Below are positions 20,255 to 30,785 of a DNA stretch of 64,000 nt, piece after piece. The notes beneath the pieces are model-generated. The model was not told the DNA's origin, ran no database searches, and saw only the letters and a program-made list of their open reading frames with translations. Origin of the DNA: Podocnemis expansa (Eukaryota; Chordata; Testudines; Podocnemididae). The translations under genes were made by a program, and so were the position numbers. Position 1 is the stretch's first letter, and each line of letters begins with the position of its first letter. The DNA lies in the NCBI GenBank assembly GCA_007922195.1, contig ML682014.1, forward strand, positions 4,366,631 to 4,430,630, given 5' to 3'.

Positions 20255-20420
20255 CAAGGCCAGCGCTAGATGGTAAGCAGCCCCTGCATTGCAGAGGGGC
20301 ACCGGCATTTAAGGGGTGCCAAAAGGGGACAGCGCTGTGACGCTCCTCTGATGATGTCACTAGTCTGCGCCAGCGTTGCTCTGCTGTGGGAGGGCGCCAT
20401 AATCCCCAGCGCTGGCCCTG
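20255..20420. mobile_element. Small hAT element (166 bp) with perfect 8-bp duplication
   Basis: Ends CAAGGCCAGCGCT and inverse AGCGCTGGCCCTG; flanked by identical CCAACAAA at 20247-20254 and 20421-20428. Complete, without coding capacity. Confidence 0.9.
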
Positions 20421-20834
20421 CCAACAAATATCAAAGCATAAGGCCTTTAACTTGTGCAACTCTGTAGAGTCAAAAACATTTGGAATATAATTGTTTGTTG
20501 TATCAAATGTAGTGGGGCGGTCCACAGAAGCCCGTATAAGAAAAGAAAAAAACTTATAGCAAGTTATGAATATGAGCTTGGCAATGTCTGGAACAAATGT
20601 CTTCCACTATCAAACTTGAAAGAACATTAAACATAGCTAAAAATCTCTTATATCCTGGGGATGGGGGGAAAGGTATAGATAGCCAACTTCTGCTCTCCCA
20701 CACTGCCCCAACATCCAAATAGTTAAATGGGTATGAAAATTATAACTAATAACCCCACATGGGAACAATCCTCAACAGAGAATGCGGGAAGTGTCCAGCC
20801 TATATGCAATAGGCATCCCACAGATGGTTATGCC

Positions 20835-20925
20835 TGTCTCTGAGATTGTGTAGCTTACCTGGGCTCAGCAGGGTTTTGAACCAGGGACCATCAGTGCCTC
20901 CTGATTACAAGTAGATCCTTCAGAG
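20835..20925 (-). mobile_element. tRNA-derived SINE-like head
   Basis: On the minus strand the sequence contains GGTCCCTGGTTCAAAACCCTG, in which GGTTCAAAACC fits a Pol III B box, preceded by a tRNA-arm-like stretch. A second, clearer copy of the same sort is at 52085-52165. No A box could be fixed here. Not a functional tRNA. Confidence 0.35.
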
Positions 20926-21060
20926 TTGTTACACAGGGGCAAGGTGCCAGAGTTTCCATCTTCTGCATTTCAAACAAATTTCAAACAGCAGACAATTTCA
21001 CTATTACCCAGACCTCTGGTGTATGTGGATAACCCAGCAGTCCCAGCAGATAGTCTGTGT

Positions 21061-21613
21061 CAGTGGTTCCCAATCTTTTTAAGGCTGGGGACCTCTGTGT
21101 GGGGGGAAAGAAAGTGTGCGGCCCCCTGTTTTGAGTAAGGCACCGTCACCCAGCAGCATCACCTCTGCACTTTGAATGTGGCCCGTGGAAAGCCAGGGAG
21201 CTGCCACAGCCATGGCTCCCCTGTCCTGAGCCGGGAAGCTGCTGTGGCCATGGCCCCTGCCCCATGTTCCCTTGTTCCCCCATGTGCCTGCCTGTTCTCC
21301 GTCCCTCCTCCCCACTGGCTCCCCATCCTCAATACCCCCCTCACAGTCCCTTCCTTCCTTACCTCGCCGTTGGAGCCAAGGGCACCTGACTCCCCACCAA
21401 GGCTAATCTGATCACGCTTTGCATGCTCAGAGTGGGAGTTTTCAAAACTCCCAGCCTGGGGAAAGCTTCCTGCTGGCTGGCTGGAAGCCTGGGTCTCCCT
21501 GACAACTAGAGATCCTGGCAGTATCCAGCTCCAGCTCCCAAGCTGTCCACGGACACCCTGGAGCTGCTCTATGGCCCCCCAGGGGTCCCCAGCCCACAGG
21601 TTGGGAACTACTG
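21061..21613. mobile_element. hAT non-autonomous element with perfect 8-bp duplication
   Basis: Left end CAGTGGTTCCCAATC, right end the inverse GGTTGGGAACTACTG. Both flanks read GTCTGTGT (21053-21060 and 21614-21621). The interior is GC-rich with CCCCAG and GGGG words; frames on either strand, including a long one on the minus strand running into it, are compositional. The end type is the same as the fragment at 16827. Confidence 0.92.
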
Positions 21614-21698
21614 GTCTGTGTGATATACGTTTGGTGGTTACATTATCATCCGAGGTAAGAAAAGGTGGTAATGAATAACTACCCTTACTATTATCTCT

Positions 21699-21790
21699 AG
21701 TTCCAGCCGCGTTAGTCCAGTTCAGCAAAACAAAAAAGGAGTCCTGTGGCACTTTTAAAGACTAACAAATTTATTTATCACATGTCTGAT
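21699..21790 (+). mobile_element. Foldback repeat, copy D (half)
   Basis: Head AGTTCCAGCCGCGTTAGTC then the arm AGGAGTCCTGTGGCAC, ACTAACAAATTTATTTATCA; the loop and second arm are missing. Same family as 4132, 28346, 46062 and 53261. Confidence 0.75.
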
Positions 21791-22459
21791 TTTTAGTTAT
21801 GACAGGAAAGTGTGGTACATGGTAGCAGATGAGGATGGTCAGTGATGAGTTTTTCCAAAGACTTTAGGGGTTCATCCTGCCATTCCATAGCACCTTTGGG
21901 ACCTGAAAAAGGCTTTTCAAGAAGGCAACAACTTTCCTTACTTTGGTTTGGAAGAGAAGTATGGATCATGTCAGCCTCAGATAGTGACTTAAAGAAGATA
22001 CTGTACAATACTATTTCCAGAGAAATTTCACTTTTAGAGGATAGCGTTCCATTATGGTTGCCAAGGTTATCAGTGGAAACATTGAGACATAAAATATCGT
22101 TCATCTAGAGAATGTCCGTATTTTGCATTTGACTAGAACTTCTGAGAAACTGAAGTACAGAGAGCTTCCAAATAATCTAGTCAAGATTTCACAGGAGATT
22201 CAGGGAGTACTTATTACATTTTGTTTTACATCCCAAGTAAGCACTACTCTGAGTAAAATCAGTGTAAGGGCCTGAAAGTGGCAGGCTGGAGAAACTGGCA
22301 CGCCAATGATATATAACCAAAAGTAGGGATAAAAGAATCTGGGGGAAGACAGGAGTGGAGATGAGGGAGGATGGCTTGGAACAGTTCCTTCTTTGGGAAG
22401 AACCCCCCATTTACTGCAACCTCTGTATGGAGAAGGAAGGATTGCTAAAGTATTAGGAA

Positions 22460-22775
22460 GGGCAAGACAAAACTATGGCAGAGGCTATACAAACAGCAGC
22501 AAAATTGCTGCTGTCAGTGCAACCTTCCAGGTTTGATTGAGCGCTCTGTGTAGACAAACTCAATTGATCCAGGAATCACCATAGCATCTCCAGCCACAGA
22601 ACAGGAGTTGCAGTAAGCTGACTGGAAGGCATTTCCAGTCGGCTTAGCAAAGTGTGTAGGGAGTACTTTGTAAATCATCAGGAGATAGGCAAGGTATTTT
22701 ATGTACCTTGCCTATCTCCTGTGGACTGCTGCCAAAAAGTGCAGCAAGTCAGGACTATGGCTACATTGTGCATGC
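22460..22775. mobile_element. Hairpin-rich small repeat element
   Basis: Contains three consecutive inverted repeats: ACAGCAGCAA/TTGCTGCTGT near 22493-22514, a 13-bp stem at 22615-22645, and a perfect 18-bp stem at 22679-22721. A related copy at 47620-47848 shares TTGATCCAGGA and a GACTGGA..GCATTTCCA hairpin. Its ends (GGCTATAC.. and ..ATGGCTACATTG) are only loosely inverse. Likely a small DNA-transposon derivative; class unknown. Confidence 0.5.
22679..22721. repeat. Perfect 18-bp hairpin, 7-base loop
   Basis: CAGGAGATAGGCAAGGTA at 22679-22696 is exactly reverse-complementary to 22704-22721; the loop is TTTTATG. It lies within the hairpin-rich element above. Confidence 0.9.
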
Positions 22776-23039
22776 AATGAGTTGCATTTCAACGTTGACC
22801 TTTTCACTTTTGTTTAACGCCTAAGTTTTACTTTTGTCAGTGGAAATCTTTGTACAGATCTGAGCTGAGAGCAGAAACTGAGAATTTATTGTTTTTTATT
22901 ACATGAACTGTGATAATGTTATCAAGATTAGACCTCAGTGTTCTAGGTTCAGTGCAAACACATCAGTGCCTATAACTGGGTGTGCTGGCTCTTTAAAGAA
23001 AGCTCTAGGAGTGCTGACCTTTTAAAGAAGACATGATCC

Positions 23040-23365
23040 TCTCCTTCATTTGTCTGAGAATTGTTATTAATGTTAAGTCAAATTAATCTACTTTGTTAAT
23101 TTGAACTAACTGCCCTTAATTTGAATTTATTAAATTCAAACTAAGGTTTCATCCTAGTCTACACCTTCCTTGCTTTGAACTAAGGATCAAACTAAGGGCT
23201 TAGTTTGAACTATAACCAGGAGATCTCACTAATTCAGACTAAGCTTTCATTAGTTTAAATTAAGGAATTCCTTAATTCAAACTAATGAAAGCTTAGTGTA
23301 GACAGGTTCTAAATTAGTTCTAATTAAGACTCCCTAATTCAAACTAACTTGCGAGTGTAGACATA
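23040..23365. mobile_element. Palindromic TTTGAACTAA-type element
   Basis: Built of AATTTGAACTAA and TTCAAACTAA words in both orientations. The right end reads GTGTAGACATACCCAG, the inverse of the CTGGGTATGTCTACAC end type; the left end has decayed. It contains a 60-base near-perfect palindrome at 23238-23297. Related to the elements at 29647 and 55900. Confidence 0.65.
23238..23297. repeat. 60-bp palindrome (29 of 30 bp paired, no loop)
   Basis: The arms 23238-23267 and 23268-23297 are reverse complements except at one position; the centre is GAATTC. It can extrude as a cruciform. Confidence 0.92.
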
Positions 23366-23424
23366 CCCAGGGTTAGAAGTGGGTGCAAGGGTCATAAAAT
23401 GGGTAAGAGTGAGAAAGAAAACAA

Positions 23425-23523
23425 TCACAGAGAGGTGAAACAACTTACTGAAGGTTACAAAGCAAATTAATGGCTGAGCCAGAGTAAAATGCAGGTTGCC
23501 TGAGTCCTAGTCTAGTTCCTTAG
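23425..23523 (-). mobile_element. MIR SINE fragment
   Basis: ACAGAGAGGTGAAACAACTT and GCTGAGCCAGAGTAAAATGCAGG correspond to the reverse of the MIR core and tRNA-derived part. Old and diverged. Confidence 0.6.
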
Positions 23524-23527
23524 CTAC

Positions 23528-23650
23528 TAAATTCATAGATTTTAAGAGCTGGAAGAATCGTTATGATCATCTCATCTTTCCTGCTAAATAACAAGAAGGT
23601 GTCATGCATGACTAGACCACAGTTATCCCTTGTACAGCCAGAAAAACGGC
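23528..23650 (-). mobile_element. CR1 LINE 3' tail fragment
   Basis: ATTCATAGATTTTAAGAGCTGGAAGAATCGTTATGATCATC-type start (23530 on) is the CR1 3' end read in reverse, diverged. Only the non-coding tail remains. Confidence 0.7.
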
Positions 23651-26600
23651 AAATGTTATCATCTCCATATTTCAGCTTATAGTCTTGAGCAAAATCTGAA
23701 AACAGAGACATAAAATTGCAATATTAGGAAAACCTTAAATAAGGATAATTTTGGCTCAAGTAAGTGCTCTCATCTATATCTTTCCCCCATTGCTAATCAG
23801 AGTATTAAATATTAGTTAGCTGTGTGATGTTATTCTAAACATTTCCCCCAGCACCCTGTTATTTAAGAAATCTAGCATAATGGCAGCCTGTAAGTAAATG
23901 AGTGAATAAATGTTTGGCAGTGACAAGAAAGGTTATGTAGTGCTGAAAATGGTTTTGTGAAACATCTCCTGGGACCAAAAGTGAAAAACTTATTGTCCAG
24001 CCATTCCGGACTTTGTAAACAACAAACAGATAGGTTTTTTCTTTGTTTTTGTTTTTGTTTTGTTTTTTTCCCACTTGAACTTTTGTGCAACAGTCTGTAA
24101 ATACAAATAGCAGCCAGGGAAATGTCTGCCTCCAAACGATTTTCTCTCTATGACACAGAATAATGAGCCTGATGTGCTCTATAGAAACAAAATAACAAGC
24201 TGGCTTATTTGGAATCCATTCTGCTTATACATTGATAGAACGTATTCTTCAAAAGCATATTGTACCAAAATAATGCACAGTTGTTAGAGGTTTGCTTTTG
24301 TCCTTCCTGTATAAAATGGAAAAATTACACCACAACCTTGTCTCTTGAACTGGTTCTGCTCCAAAGAGACTGAGCCTCTTGTTTCATAAATGTAAATAAA
24401 CATACAGCATGTAAGTTTTATGTTTTTTTCTTAAGTTAAAACTCTGACATTGACATTCTGGTGGAATTTTTAAAGCATGTGACATTCTTTTTAAAGTCTG
24501 CAATTGATAGACTTTGACTTGGGGATAATGGGAGGAGAAGGACTGTGAAGCCTTCAGTGCTGTTGATGAACTGTGGCAGTGAGCACTGCTTACTGTATTG
24601 GTGCTTCTTTCTCCAGTATTTGTCCAAAATGAAAGATGAAAATTAAATTAGACTATTTCTATACCTATGTCTGCCTTACATCATTCTGATCAGATAATTT
24701 TTCCCACTGATGTTTGCTCAGGCTCAATTCAAAATGAAACTCAGATTTCTAGTGAGAAATGGCCTGTGTTTTGCAGTGGAGGGAAGCATTGCCTAGAAAG
24801 TGTTGTCTAGTGTTGAAGAAAAGCCTTTTTCACTGGAGGATAAAGAATAAGTCAGGAAAATTCACTCTGACTTGTTTTCCTTCCTTGTTTGGGCAATAGA
24901 TTTCAGACACCATATTCCAATTTGTCTTCATAAAAAGAAGGGTGAGGATTGGACTATAGGAAACTTGTTTTCTTCCTCTTCATTGATGGAGAGAATGTGA
25001 ACATCAAGCCACTTCTGTTCTCTTCTTCAGGAAGGAAGAGATAATTCAAAGTGAAAGGGGAAGATGCATTCAAGTGTTTGTAAGGGGACCATCAGATAGG
25101 AATACTACACATGGAGAGGACACCTGCAGGGGGGGGATCTCACAAGAGAATACCTAGATGGTGGGTGGGTCTGCTACTGAAAAGCCAGCCTGCATTTTGC
25201 CAGTAAGTGAGAGTAGCAGCTGTTTTCCCACATGGCCTATCAGTATTCATGCGGTCATTGATATGTTGATGTCTGATCAGATAACCACTGGCCTGAAACT
25301 ACACTACTGAAATCAATAGGAATTCTGCCAGTGACTTCAATCAGAGCAAGATCAAGGCTCATTTGCTGAGACAGTGCTTTTTGGTAGACAAATGACCTTT
25401 CAGTGTGGAGGACAAAGATGGCAAATTACCCCCTCAAGAGCAAATAGTGATTATGGATAATTTCTTATCTACTCATTTAAAAATATTTTATAGCAAGCAC
25501 AAAAGAAATTATTAGTTTGCATACAGAGGAAAGGGTCTACCCTTTATACAAATAAAACATTAACTAAAGTTTGTGATAGTTATTGTAGACCTGAAGTACA
25601 GGGAATAAAGGAGGTTGTGTTCCTAAAAAGACAGGATTTCATCCCATGCTGTATGTGAATAATACCTTATTGAAAACTGAAACTTCAGGAATTAAAAATT
25701 AGAGGTTACTTTGCAATTTTATGTATGAACAGAAACTATTAAGTATTTTATATTAAGGTTTTTTTGGTTTGTTTTCAGGAGAATGGGGTAAAATCTTTGG
25801 ATAAAAGTACTTTTTTTGGATTCTGCAGGAAACCTGTACTAACTGATTTCAATGGCCTTGGTCTTTGGGGTACTAATTATAACAGGTTTAACAGCTAGAG
25901 ATATTTTTCTGGTGTGTAGTACAGACAGATTATGCCTTTGGCTGCTTATAATTCTCTCTCTTAATAATAATGAAACTTACAGTCACATTATCTTCAGCAA
26001 TCAGAACAGAAATGATTTGGCAGAGTTGATGGAGTGAATTTACGTCACATTACAGTTTTTACCCTTGAGTTATTAATTGGTCAGTGCTACGCTCATTTCT
26101 GTTACTGCTTTTTGTCTCAGACTTACTAATACATGCTGACAGAAGGCAAGACTGATTTCCCCCCAGGGTTTGAAAGGCCAATGTTGGCGTGGAGAAGATG
26201 ACTGCTGGCTGACATTAGCAAGTTATCTGTAGAAGAATACTGAAGCATTTGTTTTTATACTCACAGACACTGCCTTACATAACAACCACCAACCTAGCTA
26301 TAAATCTCCATCTTATCTTCTAGTGGCAGTTCACTGATGCCTGCAGTTCTCTTTGTTACATATATAGGGCAAAGCTGTCATGGAAATTCCTTTTGGTCTG
26401 TTTTACTGTAATTCTAAGCAAACTTCAAGCAAAACTGCACAATGAACAGAACCGGCCAGAGAAATGCCAAAGGAGCCATATTTTGGCAGAATACACCAGT
26501 CTGTTGGGAATAAAAATGCCCTGCAAAATGGGATCAAATTTGTTGAAAAAAATTTGGAAAAAGATTTGAACAAATATTGAAACAACCCATTTTCATGTTT

Positions 26601-27774
26601 TTAAACAAAACATTTTTTGTTTCTGAAATTACTTTTTTTTTTAAACTTAAAATTTCAAATGATGCATAAAGCAAAATGAAAGGTCACAATCTAAATATAA
26701 CACTTCGATTAACCTGAATTATTTTTTTCCAGTTTTTCCTTCTTTGGTATTTGTTCCAATTTGAAGAAGTCACAATTTTGAAATCTTGAAATCCCTTTTG
26801 AATTTGAACATCTGTCTAATAAACATAGCAGCTTTACACTGTTAGCTATATTTTTACAAGCATCTTAAACAAGTTACACTGCATACTTGAATTAAACTTG
26901 AGTCCAATAAATTTGCATTCACCAAGATACTGAAAAAAACTAGTTGTTTGGAATTTAGGCAGTACTGTCCCTGAAATCTTCATCAATTTGTGTCTTCTCC
27001 TTGATTCTTAATCTCTTCTCTTTGGAGAGAATATACCTCTGACTGAGATGTTGATTGGATTAAGGTTTCAAATCTTTGCTTTCTCTCCTTAGAGGCTGAG
27101 GGTTTTGCTTTCTTTTGGGTACAGATTTCATGAAAAAAAAAACAGTCACAGTAGTCTTCTTTAAAAAAAAAAACCCAATAGAGAGAAAATAGTAGTAAAA
27201 CAAAAGATGCTGTTTGCATAAGAGCTCTAAAGCTAAACTTCTCATAAGCCACACTAGAAAAAGCATTTTCAACTGAATGCCAGTAAAATGAACAGAAAAA
27301 ACTTAATGTCTCTGGCAAGCTGTCCATTTACCGACCCCTTTTTGTCAGCACAATCTGAAGTAGTTTCTCCCTTCCATCTTGGTGCAACCTCTCTCTCCTC
27401 CCTTTACATCTTTTAAACCGTGTTCCAGGATTCAATTCTTTTGATGCACCTGTTTTACCAGGCTCCCCTACAAAGGCATCTCTCCATCTGTTTTGCTGTA
27501 TTATATCAAACTCCTCCCTCTAGACTTCAATAGTTCTTGATGGTGGGATCTTCATTTGGTGCCATTCAACAGGTAGCTTCTGTGCTGGCTGACCTGTTGT
27601 TACACATCATTTTGTCTAGGTGAATAGAAGTGATTTACAATCTGCCATAAATAATACATAACTATACTCCACATTAAATATCACCACTGACAGCGACTAG
27701 CCTCACTGCCTCGTTCAGTAGGATTCCATTCTCCACTACACTTTCAAAGCATAATTATATGAGTTTTAGGCACA
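23651..27774. other. Non-coding DNA, no gene seen
   Basis: AT-rich sequence with short chance frames. Around 25290-25370 there are words such as CAGTGACTTCAATCAGAGCAAGATCAAGGCTC, akin to a common old sauropsid repeat. An A/T-rich block at 26540-26720 resembles another diverged repeat. No gene found. Confidence 0.5.
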
Positions 27775-27965
27775 GGGACAAAGAGTAGGATTTTGGTTAA
27801 GGCAATGAATTGATACTCAGTGGATGTGAGGAAAATTCATGGCTAACCTATAAACTTTCTCTGTGACATTCACTCTCACTCCCTCAGTTTCTCATCTGTA
27901 AAATGGGGATAATAATACTCCACTACCTCACAGGTAGCTATGAGCCTAGATTACTTTGTCTGTGA
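27775..27965 (+). mobile_element. MIR SINE
   Basis: Contains the hallmark TCAGTTTCTCATCTGTAAAATGGGGATAATAATA (split around 27890-27925) followed by CTACCTCACAGGTAGCTATGAG, the 3' half of MIR in forward orientation. Confidence 0.85.
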
Positions 27966-28345
27966 AGTGTTCATATGTTACACTAAAGGAAGCCAGATAA
28001 GTTCTAAGATAGATGAGGCACTCCTAGTAAATGATACCAAATTACTTTGTAAGTTTTAGAGATCTAGTGATGAAAGGCACTACACAAGAACTAGACATTA
28101 TCATTTATTAGTAAAGTCAATGGGAATATTGATTTCATAGTCAAGTCTTTGGGAATTAGAATAACAATACTTATCTTTGATATAGTACTTTTCCCATCAT
28201 AGATATCAATGTGCTTTACAGAAGAATATAGGAATTGCCAGAGTTTTTAGATAACTGAACTTTTGACCCCCTTTGTGGCTTGTATTCTCAGGTCTCTAGC
28301 CATCAGTTTTCTCTAAGCAGGGATTGATGTCTCTCTCTCCAAATT

Positions 28346-28595
28346 CAAAAGGGGTTGCCATGTTAGTCTAGTCCAGTAAAAAAAAAAAACAACAAGCAGT
28401 TGTGTGGCACGTTAAGACTAACAGATTTATTTTTTGCATGAGCTTTCATGGGAGAAGATCCCACTTTCTCAGATTTCATTCCTTTCTGTAAGTTCACCCA
28501 TCTTTGAAGCATCTGAGGAAGTGGGATCTTCTCCCACGAAAGCTCATGCAAAAAATAAATCTGTTAGTCTTAAAGTGCCACACAACTCCTTGTTT
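28346..28595. mobile_element. Foldback repeat, copy B (complete)
   Basis: Head GGGGTTGCCATGTTAGTCTAG, A-rich stretch, left arm 28394-28476, loop, right arm 28511-28592 as its inverse. The arms are almost perfect inverse copies (GGGAGAAGATCCCACTT against AAGTGGGATCTTCTCCC), closer than in copy A, so this may be a younger copy. The open frames on both strands here are products of the inverted arms. Confidence 0.8.
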
Positions 28596-28599
28596 TTTT

Positions 28600-29306
28600 C
28601 TCTCTCCAAACTCTTTAAGCTTGCACCATTCTTGCAATTCACTGAGATTAACTGCAGAAGACTGTCAGCCCTTCTGTGTCTGTAACTCCAGAGACAATGA
28701 CAATGGATTACCAGTGATCAACTAGATTTTCCAAAGAAAGTACATTTATTTAAGGGCAAGAGCACTGACAGAAAACATACAAACCAACAATAAGATCTAA
28801 ACACTCACTAAATGTAACAGAAGGGGCTGCGGCACATTTAAGTCCTTCTAATCCTTAGCAGAATTGCCTGCTCCCAACCTGGACATGAAATAAGGCCCTT
28901 CTGTTGAATCAAAAGGAAGGTCCTTCTGCCAAGATAAATTCAGACTTTGTACCAAAACTCTTGCTTTGTCTGCCAGCCTCCTAAGAGGTAAAACCAGGTC
29001 CTGCACCTTTTCCAGGTCAAGTCTCTAAAAGCAGTGTATCTGCATAAATAATGTTGGGATATTACATTAACCACCCCTAGTGATTCCAGATTTCATAGGA
29101 ATTTACTGTGAGCTATTAATACTCAGATACATAATACTTATTGATACCAAAGTCTAAGACTATTCTATAGGCTCATCAGCTGGGCCATCTTCAGTATTTG
29201 AAGTTTTCTTGCTTTCAAAGGATGACTTGGGCATACAGAGGTTATATTAAATGCAATAATGCTAATAAGTCAATAGTCTCAAATTAGAACTGTGTTCATC
29301 TTATCT
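28600..29306. other. Non-coding DNA
   Basis: No gene or recognisable repeat seen. Confidence 0.5.
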
Positions 29307-29646
29307 ATCCCAGGCAGGGGCGTTGCTGGCCCCAGAAAACCTTTGGGGCCCAGCTCCAGGCCCCCATCTCCCATGATGCCCCCCCAGCCACACTGGTACC
29401 ATTCCTGGTCCCAGTTTGACACGAGGCCCAAACCAGCCCGGGTTGCTTGGTTGGGGGCTGAGTCAGATCCAGCTCCTGCTGCTGGCAGTCCCAATTCTTG
29501 CCACCACCAGTGGCCCCAGGTTCTTGGCTGGAGCTGGATCCAGTGGCTTCAGGTTCCCAGCAGGGCCCAGGGTTGGAGCTGGATCTTGCAGCCACTGGCA
29601 GCCCAGCCAGATGTGGGGGGAACCTCAGGGTAGTCACAGGCTCTGT

Positions 29647-30587
29647 GACTATATCTACATTTACAATTTAGTTGGAATAAAGGAGGCTTGGCCACACTGC
29701 CTTTCATTAGTTTGAATTAAGGAAAGCCTCGTTTGAACTTATAAAACCTCCATTAAGTTTGAACGAAGAGTTAGTTCAAACATATTAGTTTGAACTAAAC
29801 CAATAGAGCCACGTTAATTTGAACTAACTGTTAATTCAAATTAATGTGGTTTGACCTTCTTCCTCCCAGGGTGTATGGCATTTCTGGAAAGAAGTGCCTG
29901 GCCTCCAGAGCCTGGGGCAAGCAGCCCCAAAGGTCCCCCCCCCCCGGCCCCAATCTGGCTGGGGCTGATCCTCTGCCAGGGCAGGGGGTGGGATCCCTGT
30001 GCCTGGCTTTGGGCATGCTGGTTGGGGGTGGGGAAGTGACCCCCACGCCCAGTTGTCACAGAGCTGGTTGGGTACAGGGAGGAATCCCCACGCCTGGATC
30101 TAGCAGTGTGGGCCAGGTGCAGGTAAGCACCCCCACACACGCCTAGCTTGAGCCATGCTGGCTGGGTGCAGGGAAGGGGACCCCCCAGCTCGGCTGCAGC
30201 AGCACTGGCTGGGCATGGGGAAAGCATCCCCTTGCCTGGCTCAGGGTGTGCTTGCCAGATGGTGGGGACGGGACACCCCCCCGCCTGGCCAGCACGGCTA
30301 GAGCTGGGCGTGGGTGCCTTTCCCCTCTGCCTGGCTCAGTGGGGCTAGAGCCAGGTGGGGGATGCTTTCCCCACAGCCTGGCTCTGGGTGGTGGCACGGC
30401 CCTTTTTGGGTGCCATGTTGCCACCCTTCCCTGGGTGCCTCTAGTAAGTTCACACTAGTTCGAATTGGTTTTCCTAGTGGGGCCATGTTAGTTTGAATAA
30501 ACTTAATTCAAACTAATCATTATTAGTTCCAATTAATTAATTCTAATTAAGTTAATTCAAACTATGCTTCTAAGTGGAGACATAGCC
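29647..30587. mobile_element. Palindromic TIR element nested in hAT
   Basis: Left end GACTATATCTACATTTAC; right end the inverse of GGCTATGTCTCCACTT. A 3-base TGT occurs on both sides (29644-29646 and 30588-30590). The outer parts are made of AGTTTGAACTAA-type words, as at 23040 and 55900; the middle is a GC-rich minisatellite. A 3-bp duplication would suit PIF/Harbinger-type insertion, but the motif does not prove it. Confidence 0.75.
29957..30391. repeat. GC-rich minisatellite, period 46-47 bp, 9 copies
   Basis: Unit starts at about 29957, 30020, 30065, 30111, 30160, 30207, 30253, 30300 and 30347; all spacings after the first are 45-49 bp. A typical unit reads GGCTGGGTGCAGGGAA, then GACCCCCACGCCTGGCTC, then AGCAGTGCT. 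Long frames on both strands are by-products of the repeat. Confidence 0.9.
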
Positions 30588-30654
30588 TGTGCTCTCCAGG
30601 GGAGTTGGGGCACTGGTACCCCCTGTGCCCAGCACCAGTGACACCCCTAATCCC

Positions 30655-30785
30655 AGGTATCATCAACTTCATGTTACAGACGGAGAACCAGGGGATTTGT
30701 CCAAAGTCACACAGAAGAGCAAAGAATAGAACAAGATCTTCTGATTCCCACTATGATCTTCTGTCTGCTGAACTATGTTGCCTAA
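30655..30785 (-). mobile_element. MIR SINE
   Basis: Reads TATCATCAACTTCATGTTACAGACGGAGAACCAGG..GTCCAAAGTCACACAGAAGAGC (abridged), the reverse of MIR. It begins at the right duplication of the hAT element, which therefore inserted at or beside this SINE. Confidence 0.7.

Larger units (their letters stand above)
29315..30649. mobile_element. hAT element with perfect 8-bp duplication, carrying a nested element
   Basis: Left end CAGGGGCGTTGCTGG; right end CCAGTGACACCCCTA (inverse). Both flanks read ATCCCAGG (29307-29314 and 30650-30657). Only 29315-29646 and 30588-30649 belong to it; a palindromic element fills the middle. The body is GC-rich (GGCCCCAG words) and non-coding. Confidence 0.88.

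Noticed and set aside
21159..21752. 197-codon open frame, minus strand
   Set aside because: It crosses the boundary of a hAT element with a proven duplication and runs into a foldback repeat, so it cannot be one old gene.
22679..22721. microRNA gene
   Set aside because: The stem is only 18 bp and lies in an interspersed repeat; no evidence beyond pairing.
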